Source of the DNA: Maridesulfovibrio hydrothermalis AM13 = DSM 14728
GTDB taxonomy: Bacteria; Desulfobacterota; Desulfovibrionia; Desulfovibrionales; Desulfovibrionaceae
Assembly: GCF_000331025.1 (NCBI RefSeq)
Contig: NC_020055.1
Coordinates: 3,443,370 to 3,507,369 of the forward strand
DNA length: 64,000 bases
Direction: 5' to 3'
In this document: piece by piece, positions 26,096-34,579 of the stretch
Numbering within the stretch: position 1 is the stretch's first letter
Layout: each line of letters opens with the position of its first letter
Notes under the pieces: model-generated
What the model saw: the letters and a program-made list of their open reading frames with translations, nothing else
What the model was told of the DNA's origin: nothing
Database searches by the model: none
Translations under genes and position numbers: made by a program

Positions 26096-26558
26096 TTTTA
26101 CCCCCTCTCTTTTTCTTATTATATAATTTGAGAATCATGAATTACGAATATCGTAAAAAGAACCCGAATCAGCTCTCATTTGAATTGAAAACATTCTGTT
26201 AGATTCCCCGCTTATGTCAAGCATTAAACATAACACCTCTTTACATTCACGCACTCCATTATTATGCTCAAAGGTGACTTGCGTGTTTTCAGAGGGCTTT
26301 TCATTAACTCAAAGCCGAATGTAAATATGAACGTTTGATTTTGCCACCTATTTTGCGTTTCTCAATCACTCTGTTTTAATTAAATACTCTATGAAAACCA
26401 CTCCTTAACTATCGGATAAGAACCAAACAACGGCGAAAAAATCACGTTGTTGCAAAATAGTTGCTTGATTTTCATCAAAACGATCACTATATTGCCTTTT
26501 TTTCTTCACACGGGCTGTTCTGCCCTTTGCACTATAAAACAATTCACGGTAAATTATT
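26096..26558. other. Divergent promoter region
   Basis: 463 bases between the aminotransferase and the dehydrogenase genes, with no coding frame of note. The right side holds a FNR-type palindrome and a matching promoter, listed separately. The left side is AT-rich and should contain the aminotransferase promoter. Confidence 0.55.
26465..26493 (+). promoter_or_regulatory. Promoter overlapped by a perfect FNR/CRP-type site
   Basis: TTGATT, a 17-base spacer and TATATT make a good sigma-70 promoter about 66 bases before the start codon. The sequence 26465-26478 reads TTGAT, four bases, ATCAA, which is the consensus half-site pair of the FNR/CRP superfamily and overlaps the -35. In that position a bound regulator would be expected to repress. 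Confidence 0.55.
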
Positions 26559-29500
26559 ATGCCTCAATTAGGTCCTCATATTTCTATTGCAGCCGAAGCA
26601 CTTCTTTCGAGAGTTCTCGGCCTTGATCCTTTTGATTTCAAAGGATGGCCCGAAGACGTGCGCACCCTTGCTGAAAGCATTGCTGCCGAACTCTTCCTCG
26701 TTCGTTACAACCCCTTTATCGCACCTGAACTGGTACGGAAGTCCGTATCAAGAACCCTTACTCTGGCCCGCCCGACCCTGTCCGGAGAATATCCGCAACG
26801 CCTCACCCGCGCCGTTGAGAACTTCTGGCTTAAGCAGGATGCGGATCAGGAATTCAAGACCAGACTCATTGAAAAACTGAAAGGAATTCTACCTGAGCAG
26901 TGCATCGGGCTTGAGCCTGACACTCTGGTTCAGTCTGCAACAGATGCAACTGACCTGCGCATAGAGTTGCCCATTGCAGTACTTTTTCCTGAAGATACCG
27001 AGCAGATAAGGGCCATTGTTCGCCTTGCCAATGAAATGCAGTTCGGCCTGATCCCCCGCGGCGGCGGAACCGGACTGACCGGCGGTGCGATTCCTGCTCT
27101 TGACCGCACAGCTATTCTTTCGCTCTCCAGATTCAAAAAAATCCTGAGCGTTGATCCCAATACAATGTCCCTTTGCGCTCAGGCCGGTGTTATCACCCTT
27201 GATGCTATCAAAGCTGCTGCGGAAAAAAATGTGCTCTTCACTGTCGACCCGGCTTCCAAAGCTGGATCTTCCCTTGGTGGTAATATTTCCGAAAACTCCG
27301 GCGGACCTTTCGCCTTTGAATACGGCTGCACCATTGATAATATTCTCAGTTACAAAATGGTCATGCCCAAAGGCGACCTCATTGAAGTTCGCCGCAAAAA
27401 TCATCCCGGTCACAAAATTTTCACTGATGAAAATGCAACCTTTGAAGTTCTCGATTCCAAAGGCAATCTGATTGAGACTTTAGAACTTACAGCTGATGAA
27501 GTCCGCAGTCCCGGTCTGGGGAAAGATGTTTCAAACAAATTTCTCGGCGGCCTTCCCGGCGTGCAGAAGGAAGGCGTTGACGGCATCATCACCGAAACAT
27601 GCTTCGCCCTCTACCCCAAACCCGCAAACTCCCGCGTGCTCTGTCTTGAGTTCTTCGGCCGTTCCATGCGCAATGCCATGATGGTCATCAAGGATGTTGT
27701 GGCCCTGCGTGACACTATCAGAAAAGAAGGCGATCTCGTAAAAATTTCCGCACTGGAAGAATTCGGTCCCAAGTACGTTCAGGCAATCAAGTATCAAACC
27801 AAATCGGAAAAATACGAAGGTGATCCCATCTCCGTGCTTATCCTTCAGCTTGATTCTGATGATAAAGCTGCTCTGCAAAGCGCGGTTGATACCATCATGT
27901 CCCTAGCTCAGCCTTATGACGGTGTGGACATATTCGCCGCCCGCGATGAAAAAGAAGCCGAGCTGTTCTGGGAAGACAGACACAAACTGTCCGCCATTGC
28001 AAAACGTACTTCCGGATTCAAGGTTAACGAAGATATTGTTATTCCGCTTGAAGTCATCCCCGATTTCTCTGACTTTCTGGAAGACCTTAACCTTACTTAT
28101 CTGGCTAAGATCTACCGCCGCTCCCTGCTCGCTATCAAAGAGCTGCCCGGTTTCCCCATTGAGGAGCCGAAAGTTGAACTGGCTCTTGAACGCACCACCA
28201 AGATTCTCAAGGGCAAATTAAGCGGCTCAGACATGAGTGATCAGGAACTTGAAGGACAGGTGCATTACCTCTTTCAGGAACTGCGGGATGAATTCCCCAA
28301 ACTGGATTCAAAAATCAATAAAATCTTCAAGAAACTTAAAGAACAGCGCATCATCATTGCCAACCACATGCACGCCGGTGACGGCAACTGTCACGTGAAT
28401 ATTCCGGTCAACTCAAATGATCCGGACATGCTGCACAGTGCTCATGAAGCAGTTGATGATGTGTTCAAGAAAGTCCTTGAACTTAAAGGTGAAGTTTCCG
28501 GTGAACACGGTATCGGCATTACCAAGATTGATTACCTCTCTGATGAAAAAATCGAAGCCATCCGTGAGTATAAACTTAAAGTTGACCCGCTGAACATATT
28601 GAACCCCGGCAAGCTGACTCGCCGAGAGCTGCCTTCTCCGGCATACACATTCTCGTTCAACAGACTTATCAATGACCTGAACAAGACAGCTATCAAAGAT
28701 AAGGAGCACTTAATCGAGCTGCTGAAACATATTCAGACCTGCACCCGTTGCGGCAAATGCAAACAGGTCTGCCCCATGTACTATCCTGAGAAGGGACTCA
28801 TGTATCATCCCAGAAATAAAAATATTGCTCTGGGTGCACTTATTGAGTCCATATACTACTCTCAGGTTCAGCGCGGCGAACCGTCTCCGGATCTCATGTC
28901 CAGACTCAGAAAACTGATGGAGCACTGCACCGCCTGCGGACGCTGCACCTCGGTCTGCCCCATCAAAATCGACTCTGCGGGAGCAGCTCTCCAGATCAGA
29001 AGTTTTCTGGAGTACAAAGGCGATGGCGGACACCCCATTAAAAATGCTATTTTGGGATTTGTTGCCAAAGATCCTCAGAGCAGACTGCCTAAAACGGCCA
29101 AGTTTCTTTCGCTTTCCGCCTCTGTTCAGTCCAAAGCTTTAGGGCTTATCCCCGGCCACTGGCGCAGACGCATACAATCCCCTATATTGCACAGTAAGAC
29201 ACCGGCCATGGATTTTAAAAACCTTTCTGAAGTTCTGAAACTTGATGAAGGCTCTATGTTCATGAACGGCTCTTCTGCACCGGACAGTGTTTTCTACTTC
29301 CCGGGATGCGGAGCCAGCCTGTTCTCCCGTGATATCGGTATGGCTACTCTGTACCTGCTGCTAAAATCCGGTGTGAACGTGGTTATGCCTGCCAAACACC
29401 TTTGCTGCGGCTATCCGCTGCTTGCAAGCGGATGCGTCGAAGCATATAATACCAACCGTCATCGTAATATCAGCGACATACAGTACCGTTTGGCCAAGGC

Positions 29501-30104
29501 CAGTATTGCCGGAATGGATATCTCCACAATAATCACAGCCTGCGGAACATGCCGCGAATCACTGGAATCTTACGATTTCAGTCAGGAAATGGGCAGACAG
29601 CTTGAACGCAGTGACGCCGTACAATATCTGGTGAAAAATCCCGGCAAACTTGATCTGAGAGGTTTGGCTGGAAGTCAGGAAGTTATTTATCACGCATCCT
29701 GCCACACAGAATGGACGGACGTTGCCAAATCCAAGGCTCCGGCCATCTACAAGCAAGCCATAGCGGATATGCTTGGAAGCAAAGTGACCCTTTCCCCTGA
29801 CTGCTGCGGCGAGTCCGGCCTAGGCTCTATAACCAGTCCGGAAATTTATAACAAATTACGTGACCGTAAAGGTGAGCAGCTTAAAAAAGACCTGCAAGGC
29901 CATGATCAAAACACCCCGATTCTGGTGGGCTGTCCTTCCTGTAAGGTCGGTATTAAACGTAACATGAACACCTTGAAGAAGCAGAATCGCGTTCTGCATA
30001 CCGTGGAATACATGGCTGAGCTTGTGGGTGGACCGAAATGGCGCAAAGAGTTCAAAAAAGAACTTGAAAAAGCACAGCGTCAGGACGAACTGGTTCTGAT
30101 TTAA
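26559..30104 (+). CDS. FAD/Fe-S oxidoreductase, D-2-hydroxyacid (lactate/glycolate-type) dehydrogenase
   Basis: A 1181-residue fusion. Residues about 130-620 are a GlcD-like FAD-binding (VAO/PCMH) module with RGGGTGLTGGAIP near residue 168, NISENSGGP near 245 and HMHAGDGNCHVN near 605. Then come two 4Fe-4S motifs, CTRCGKCKQVCP (about 727) and CTACGRCTSVCP (about 789), and a GlpC/HdrB-type domain with two CCG repeats (FPGCGASLF, HLCCGYPL, SCHTEW, DCCGESG). This layout is used by membrane-associated dehydrogenases for D-lactate, glycolate or 2-hydroxyglutarate that feed the quinone or heterodisulfide-type electron pool, and similar giant proteins are known in Desulfovibrio. Its substrate cannot be told here. 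ruvX follows by two bases, so they share a transcript. Confidence 0.9.
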   Translation: MPQLGPHISIAAEALLSRVLGLDPFDFKGWPEDVRTLAESIAAELFLVRYNPFIAPELVRKSVSRTLTLARPTLSGEYPQRLTRAVENFWLKQDADQEFKTRLIEKLKGILPEQCIGLEPDTLVQSATDATDLRIELPIAVLFPEDTEQIRAIVRLANEMQFGLIPRGGGTGLTGGAIPALDRTAILSLSRFKKILSVDPNTMSLCAQAGVITLDAIKAAAEKNVLFTVDPASKAGSSLGGNISENSGGPFAFEYGCTIDNILSYKMVMPKGDLIEVRRKNHPGHKIFTDENATFEVLDSKGNLIETLELTADEVRSPGLGKDVSNKFLGGLPGVQKEGVDGIITETCFALYPKPANSRVLCLEFFGRSMRNAMMVIKDVVALRDTIRKEGDLVKISALEEFGPKYVQAIKYQTKSEKYEGDPISVLILQLDSDDKAALQSAVDTIMSLAQPYDGVDIFAARDEKEAELFWEDRHKLSAIAKRTSGFKVNEDIVIPLEVIPDFSDFLEDLNLTYLAKIYRRSLLAIKELPGFPIEEPKVELALERTTKILKGKLSGSDMSDQELEGQVHYLFQELRDEFPKLDSKINKIFKKLKEQRIIIANHMHAGDGNCHVNIPVNSNDPDMLHSAHEAVDDVFKKVLELKGEVSGEHGIGITKIDYLSDEKIEAIREYKLKVDPLNILNPGKLTRRELPSPAYTFSFNRLINDLNKTAIKDKEHLIELLKHIQTCTRCGKCKQVCPMYYPEKGLMYHPRNKNIALGALIESIYYSQVQRGEPSPDLMSRLRKLMEHCTACGRCTSVCPIKIDSAGAALQIRSFLEYKGDGGHPIKNAILGFVAKDPQSRLPKTAKFLSLSASVQSKALGLIPGHWRRRIQSPILHSKTPAMDFKNLSEVLKLDEGSMFMNGSSAPDSVFYFPGCGASLFSRDIGMATLYLLLKSGVNVVMPAKHLCCGYPLLASGCVEAYNTNRHRNISDIQYRLAKASIAGMDISTIITACGTCRESLESYDFSQEMGRQLERSDAVQYLVKNPGKLDLRGLAGSQEVIYHASCHTEWTDVAKSKAPAIYKQAIADMLGSKVTLSPDCCGESGLGSITSPEIYNKLRDRKGEQLKKDLQGHDQNTPILVGCPSCKVGIKRNMNTLKKQNRVLHTVEYMAELVGGPKWRKEFKKELEKAQRQDELVLI

Positions 30105-30106
30105 TC

Positions 30107-30514
30107 ATGAAAGCACTCGGAATAGATTTCGGAACCAAGCGCGTCGGGCTTGCCATGACTGACCCGGGGGGCATTCTCGCCTTTCCGTTCAAAGTTATAC
30201 AGCGAACCACCCGTAACGCGATGTTTACTGAACTACTGGAAATAATTGAAAAAGAGAAGGTCGATGAAATCATCATCGGCCTTCCTCTTTCTCTAGATGG
30301 TGAAGATACTCTGACCACCAGACAAGTACGCAACTTCGCTGCATCTATGGAAAGAAGAGTTGACTTACCCATCCATCTTGTGGATGAAAGACTCAGCTCA
30401 GTTGCAGCAGAAGAAGAACTCAAGGAGGCCGGACTTTGGGACAGGAAAAGAAAGAAGAATCTGGACAGCCAAGCCGCGAAAATAATTCTGGAAACGTGGC
30501 TAAACAGAGCGTAG
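30107..30514 (+). CDS. ruvX: RuvX/YqgF-family Holliday-junction resolvase / pre-16S rRNA nuclease
   Basis: A 135-residue RNase H-fold nuclease. The four acidic positions are visible: Asp in GIDFGTKRVGLAMTD (residue 7), Glu/Gly strand IIIGLPLSLDG, Glu in VDERLSS (about 87) and Asp in NLDSQAAKIIL near the C-terminus. Members trim the 5' end of 16S rRNA and have been proposed as Holliday-junction resolvases. The start is two bases after the dehydrogenase stop. The last 79 bases overlap the start of mltG, whose AGGAGG ribosome site lies inside this gene. Confidence 0.93.
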   Translation: MKALGIDFGTKRVGLAMTDPGGILAFPFKVIQRTTRNAMFTELLEIIEKEKVDEIIIGLPLSLDGEDTLTTRQVRNFAASMERRVDLPIHLVDERLSSVAAEEELKEAGLWDRKRKKNLDSQAAKIILETWLNRA

Positions 30515-31557
30515 TTTTACGTTTTGTTCTCCCCGCGCTGGCTATTGGATGCGTTGCGTTAATGCTTGTAGGCTCATGGTTCATGTACCAGACATGGACT
30601 TTTCTAAACCTCCCTCCCGAAATGGAAGGTAGAAAAATCCTATTCACTGTTGAACCGGGCCAGCCGCTCTGGACTGTTTCTACCAACCTTTCAAAAGCCG
30701 GACTTATAAGCGATTCTAAAAGATTCCGTGAATATGCACAGGTCCAAGGCAAAGAAAATAAAATAAGGGCCGGAGAATTTAACCTTTATACCAACATGAC
30801 TGCCCCGCAAGTGCTGGAAACCCTGACCACAACATCCGGCATACTGCACAAATTTTCCGTACGCGAAGGTCTGACATGGTGGGACACCGCTGACAAAGCA
30901 CAAATGTCCAAACTCACCAATTATGCTGACTTCAAAAAGGCCGTGTTTGATCCGGTCCTGCTGGCAAAATATAAAATACCGGCAGATAATGCTGAGGGTT
31001 ACCTTTTTCCGGAGACGTATCTGCTGACCCGGCCAAAGAAGGAATCCGGTAAAACACTGGTTGAAACCATGCTCAAGGAATTCCGCAAGGCTGCCGGTAA
31101 AGCATGGAACGGTAAACTGCCATCTCCGCAGGAAGTGCACAAAACGGTTATCCTTGCTTCTCTGGTTGAAAAAGAAACCGGAGATGCGTCAGAACGCAAC
31201 AGAATTGCCGGAGTTTTCGTAAACCGTCTGAACAAAGGATATCTGCTCCAGTGTGATCCCACCATTATCTACGGGCTTGGCGAAACATTTGACGGTAATA
31301 TCCGGAAAAAACACATCACCGACAAATCAAACCCGTACAATTCATATAAACACAGGGGATTGCCTCCCGGCCCTATATGTTCACCGGGACTGGAATCCAT
31401 TAAAGCAGCCATCAATCCCGAAAAACATTCCTATCTATATTTTGTAGCCAAAGGTGACGGCTCACACTATTTTAGCAAGTCCCTGAAAGAGCATAACGCA
31501 GCGGTGCGAAAATATCAGTTGCGCCGAAACAAGCAGACATACAGGTCTTATAATTAA
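30436..31557 (+). CDS. mltG: Endolytic murein transglycosylase MltG (YceG-like)
   Basis: A 373-residue inner-membrane lytic transglycosylase that cuts nascent glycan strands. It has a short basic start, a membrane helix (about 29-52, VLPALAIGCVALMLVG), a LysM-like region and the YceG catalytic domain with Glu in ASLVEKETGD (about 240), FVNRLNKG, CDPTIIYGLG and NPYNSYKHRGLPPGPI. The TTG at 30436 is chosen because an excellent AGGAGG sits 8 bases before it; a GTG at 30495 would give a shorter cytoplasmic tail but has a weak site. It overlaps ruvX by 79 bases. Confidence 0.92.
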   Translation: MGQEKKEESGQPSRENNSGNVAKQSVVLRFVLPALAIGCVALMLVGSWFMYQTWTFLNLPPEMEGRKILFTVEPGQPLWTVSTNLSKAGLISDSKRFREYAQVQGKENKIRAGEFNLYTNMTAPQVLETLTTTSGILHKFSVREGLTWWDTADKAQMSKLTNYADFKKAVFDPVLLAKYKIPADNAEGYLFPETYLLTRPKKESGKTLVETMLKEFRKAAGKAWNGKLPSPQEVHKTVILASLVEKETGDASERNRIAGVFVNRLNKGYLLQCDPTIIYGLGETFDGNIRKKHITDKSNPYNSYKHRGLPPGPICSPGLESIKAAINPEKHSYLYFVAKGDGSHYFSKSLKEHNAAVRKYQLRRNKQTYRSYN

Positions 31558-31560
31558 CCT

Positions 31561-32097
31561 TTAAAATTTACTTTTGATAAAATCCGTAATTGTTGCAATT
31601 GCGGATTTTTTTTTCGTGCTTTCTCCGTTGTCAGTATCCCACCATTGCAGATCGCTGAATTCCAGAGGCAGACGCAGGGTGAGAAAAGGCAGAAAGAATT
31701 TGTATACGTTTTCTTTCGATGCACCTTCAGCGGTATCAAAATGGAAAAAGACCTCTGCGATGAACCATGCTTTATCTTTTTGTGATGCAGGTTCAGGAGG
31801 CCGGATATACATAAAATCAGGATCAGTTTCTGACCCCAACTCGTTATCATGGAAACGTGCAAAAAGATCCAGTACCTGCTTGCGGATAAGTTTGTCACCA
31901 TAGACGTCAACTATGAACGTAAATTTCAAAAATCCAGTTTCAGGATTAATATTGTGACGTGAAATTTTGAGAACTCCATCCTTTCTGTTGGACTCGTCGT
32001 CATCTAAAAAAAGATCGAATGCGCTGAAACCGATAAAATTTTCTGCTCCGCGTAATTCTGCAAGCTGCTTTTCAATGTCCGCTGCGCTTTCACTCAT
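31561..32097 (-). CDS. Hypothetical protein convergent with mltG
   Basis: A 178-residue soluble protein, acidic and aromatic-rich (FIGFSAFDLFLDDD, FHDNELGSETDPDF, WFIAEVFFHFDT, LQWWDTDNG). AGGAAAT lies ahead of its ATG. No signal peptide, membrane helix or known motif is visible. Its last codons are also the mltG terminator on the other strand. I do not recognise the family; it resembles a conserved-length small-domain protein rather than a random frame, given its start site and amino-acid balance. Confidence 0.7.
   Translation of the reverse strand: MSESAADIEKQLAELRGAENFIGFSAFDLFLDDDESNRKDGVLKISRHNINPETGFLKFTFIVDVYGDKLIRKQVLDLFARFHDNELGSETDPDFMYIRPPEPASQKDKAWFIAEVFFHFDTAEGASKENVYKFFLPFLTLRLPLEFSDLQWWDTDNGESTKKKSAIATITDFIKSKF
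31581..31614 (+). terminator. mltG terminator inside the 3' end of the convergent gene
   Basis: A 12-base stem (AATCCGTAATTG with CAATTGCGGATT, one G-T pair), 3-base loop, followed by eight T. It lies 24 bases after the mltG stop and within the coding sequence of the gene on the other strand. Confidence 0.85.
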
Positions 32098-32191
32098 TCT
32101 TATTTCCTGAACTTCTTAGGGTTGATATGGTCAGCTTTGCGATATCATTTTATCTTGCACTCAAGCAAGCTTAAGGCATACCAAAAAAAAG

Positions 32192-32219
32192 ATCCCCCAT
32201 GAAAAAGTTCATGGGGGAT
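32192..32219 (-). terminator. Terminator of the ArsR-permease operon
   Basis: A 12-base perfect stem (ATCCCCCATGAA and its complement) with a 4-base loop; eight A on the left give a T-run on the minus strand. It lies 25 bases after the stop of the small gene ending at 32244. Confidence 0.85.
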
Positions 32220-32243
32220 TCATAATTCTAATAATCAGAGATC

Positions 32244-32396
32244 TTAATTTTTAGATTCAGACTCTTTATCATCTGATTCTGGGCTACCTTTAAAATACTC
32301 ATCAAGATCGCTTTGCGATTTTTTCTTAACCATATGAAAAATAGCAAACACAATGACCAGCATTATAATGATTGCTTCAACTCCCTCTCCTGTCAT
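32244..32396 (-). CDS. 50-residue single-helix membrane protein in the metal-permease operon
   Basis: A short gene with strong translation signals: AAGGAG lies eight bases before its ATG at 32396. The product begins MTGEGVEAIIIMLVIVFAIF, one membrane helix (about residues 8-22), followed by HMVKKKSQSDLDEYF and an acidic Ser/Glu/Lys tail. It lies 42 bases after the permease stop and just before a terminator, so it is the third gene of the ArsR-permease operon. It could be a small subunit or accessory factor of the permease. No family is known to me; the call as a gene rests on frame, start site, helix and position. Confidence 0.7.
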   Translation of the reverse strand: MTGEGVEAIIIMLVIVFAIFHMVKKKSQSDLDEYFKGSPESDDKESESKN

Positions 32397-32438
32397 AGCT
32401 CTCTCCTTATGGCTAAAGAAACGCTCGCGAACTCACAA

Positions 32439-33626
32439 TTAATGAGAATCTACGGTAACTCTATCTCCTCTTACTAATGCCGATACCTTGGGAACAACAA
32501 TTAAGGCAAGCAAAATAAAAGCACAAATGGTGTAGAATACGCCATGAACATCCTCTGCCCCGCTTTGCACCCAGTCGGTAATGCTTAAGCCCAGCGAATA
32601 ATAAACCCAGTTAACAAACATCCCGAGTACCAATGAACAACCAATGATTGTTCCCAGATAAATAAAAGCAGAACGCTTACCCAGCAGCTTTGCCACCACT
32701 GTGAACGACGCCGCATTTGTGGCAGGGCCAGCCAGCAGAAAAACCAGAGCCGCACCGGGGGAAAGTCCCTTAAGAGCGAGGGCCGCAGCAATAGGAGTAG
32801 AGGCGGTGGCACAAACATACAGCGGAATGGCTGCTGCCAGCATAATAAGTAAGGGAAGGAATCCATCACCTAAATTCTTTTCAATAAATCCGTCTGGAAT
32901 TAAGGCTCCGAAAATACCAGCCAGCAGAACTCCGCCAAGAAACCAGATTCCGATATCCTGCAAAAGATTACCGAATGAATACTTCATTCCGTTGGAAATC
33001 TTCTCTGAAAATGTCCCGGGAATCTTCTCCCCGCCTCCGCCGCAACCGCAGCCTGAATCATCCGCCTTACCATCAGCAGAATCAGAATGCGCGCATGAAC
33101 CAGCCGACTCAGCGCAACCGCAACTGTGGTCATGGTCGTGATCGTGATCGTGACTATGAGCGTGTGAAAATAAAGCAGCATCAGGAATCAACTGCTGCGT
33201 ATCGCCGTTCTTTTTTTCATTTCTGTCCACAAGGATTCCGGCAATAACGGCCGTGACAAAAGCTGCAAAAGGCCGGAAAAAGGTCATCACCGGATCAAGC
33301 AGCGCGTAGGTTACTGCAATTGAATCCACCCCTGTTTCAGGAGTGGAAATCAGAAAAGAAGTAGTCGCCCCTTTACTTGCTCCCTGCTGTCTAAGCTGGG
33401 CCGCAGCAGGGATGACACCGCAACTGCATAAGGGAATCGGAATACCCAGAATCGATGCCTTGATAACGTCTATGGTCTTTCCCGAGCCAAGATTCTTAGA
33501 TATAAACTCAGGACCGACAAACGCCTTCAACAGCCCGGCGACAATGAATCCGAAGAGCATAAAAGGCGCAGATTGAAGCATCACTTCCCATGACTCATGT
33601 CCAATGTTTAATAGAATTTCGATCAT
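32439..33626 (-). CDS. SO_0444-type Cu/Zn efflux permease (YraQ/DUF318 family)
   Basis: A 395-residue permease with about eight membrane helices in two halves. The family motif PLCSCGVIPAAAQLRQQG lies near residues 62-80 and continues with GATTSFLISTPETGVDS. The second half repeats the pattern (GALIPDGFIEKNLG, then PLYVCATASTPIAAAL). Between halves, about residues 150-200, is a metal-binding-type loop rich in His, Asp, Cys and Gly (HAHSHDHDHDHDHSCGCAES; then SGCGCGGGG). The ATG follows the ArsR stop with no gap. Members are annotated as copper/zinc exporters, which fits the SmtB-like regulator and operator just upstream, but the metal is not proven. Confidence 0.88.
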   Translation of the reverse strand: MIEILLNIGHESWEVMLQSAPFMLFGFIVAGLLKAFVGPEFISKNLGSGKTIDVIKASILGIPIPLCSCGVIPAAAQLRQQGASKGATTSFLISTPETGVDSIAVTYALLDPVMTFFRPFAAFVTAVIAGILVDRNEKKNGDTQQLIPDAALFSHAHSHDHDHDHDHSCGCAESAGSCAHSDSADGKADDSGCGCGGGGEKIPGTFSEKISNGMKYSFGNLLQDIGIWFLGGVLLAGIFGALIPDGFIEKNLGDGFLPLLIMLAAAIPLYVCATASTPIAAALALKGLSPGAALVFLLAGPATNAASFTVVAKLLGKRSAFIYLGTIIGCSLVLGMFVNWVYYSLGLSITDWVQSGAEDVHGVFYTICAFILLALIVVPKVSALVRGDRVTVDSH

Positions 33627-34010
33627 TTAAATATCCTTCTCCGGAGGACAGCCGTCACCCTGCATATGCGCAAGGGCGGTCTGCATTATGGTTTCTACAT
33701 GTCGATCATTGAGACTGTAAATGGCTTTGCGTCCCTGCTTTTCAAAGCGAACCATTCGCGCCGTGCGCAATAACCTCAACTGGTGAGATACAGCGGAATG
33801 ACTCATACCCAGCAACTCAGCCAAATCACAAACACATAAATCTCTGATAGACAGTGCATGCAGAATGGTAATTCTGACAGGCTCACCCATAAGCTTAAAA
33901 ATCGCAGCAAGGTCACTCATGGTCTCTCTGGAGCAACACCTGAGCCTTACTGCTTCTACTGCCCGTTGATTTGGATCGTGGGTTTCGCAACACCCTTTAT
34001 CACTACTCAT
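33627..34010 (-). CDS. ArsR/SmtB-family metal-sensing repressor
   Basis: A 127-residue winged-helix protein. The helix-turn-helix reads LAELLGMSHSAVSHQLRLLR. Two metal sites known from the family can be seen together: a CxC in the alpha-3 position (LCVCDL) as in ArsR/CadC, and an alpha-5 pattern Asp-x-His with a later His (DRHVETIMQTALAHMQ) as in SmtB/CzrA zinc sensors, plus an N-terminal CC. The start at 34010 is chosen because GGAGG lies six bases upstream; upstream in-frame starts at 34025 and 34049 would run into the operator. It heads the permease operon and should repress it until metal is bound. Confidence 0.9.
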   Translation of the reverse strand: MSSDKGCCETHDPNQRAVEAVRLRCCSRETMSDLAAIFKLMGEPVRITILHALSIRDLCVCDLAELLGMSHSAVSHQLRLLRTARMVRFEKQGRKAIYSLNDRHVETIMQTALAHMQGDGCPPEKDI

Positions 34011-34029
34011 GTTAGCCTCCGACATGTGT

Positions 34030-34053
34030 ATATATGAACAACTGTTCATATAT
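34030..34053. promoter_or_regulatory. SmtB/ArsR-type operator
   Basis: The arms TATATGAACA and TGTTCATATA are exact reverse complements separated by AC, extended by one pair on each side. This is the classic ATGAACA-type operator of ArsR/SmtB repressors. It lies just upstream of the regulator start at 34010. Confidence 0.85.
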
Positions 34054-34237
34054 TAAGTTTTGTGAATTCCAAGTCAAGCCTTAATTTCTTCTTTAATTAT
34101 CCATAAAATGTTACTATCTGTTTTTATGGCTGAAAATAAATAATATGATGAAAACATCTTTTTGCATAAACAAGTGCGGTAACCCCGCTCTTGCAGGTTA
34201 CATTTTAATTTTGTCAGATTTATTTTAAGGAGAAGCT

Positions 34238-34540
34238 TTGCTCGGCGAAAGCACATACATAGTAAAAATTGATCCTGATCTTATTGATCTGGCTCCTGTG
34301 CTTATGGAGTCTTTGAATCAGGAGCTAGACAAGATGATGCTGCACATAGATGATGCCAATTTTGAAAAGATAGAAGAACTTGCACACTCCTCACGCGGAG
34401 CCGCTCTCACTTTCGGTTTTGATGCTTATGCACGCAAACTTAGGCAGCTTAAAAAAACATCTTTGGACAAAGACGTTCTGGAAACAATCATAATCTTTAA
34501 GGAATTGAGATTATTGCTCGATAATGTGGAATTTATATAG
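34238..34540 (+). CDS. Hpt (histidine phosphotransfer) domain protein
   Basis: A 100-residue all-helical protein. The phosphotransfer motif is AHSSRGAALTFGF (about residues 49-61), with His at 49 or so followed by Ser-Ser-Arg-Gly where most Hpt domains have xxKG; Arg for Lys is tolerated. AAGGAG lies six bases before a TTG start. No membrane or output domain is seen. It probably shuttles phosphate between a hybrid kinase and a distant regulator; the hybrid kinase at 35250 on the other strand is a possible partner. The upstream 185 bases contain no gene. Confidence 0.75.
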   Translation: MLGESTYIVKIDPDLIDLAPVLMESLNQELDKMMLHIDDANFEKIEELAHSSRGAALTFGFDAYARKLRQLKKTSLDKDVLETIIIFKELRLLLDNVEFI

Positions 34541-34579
34541 ACTGAACAGCCTGATTCAGCGATAAAAATCAAAAGATTT

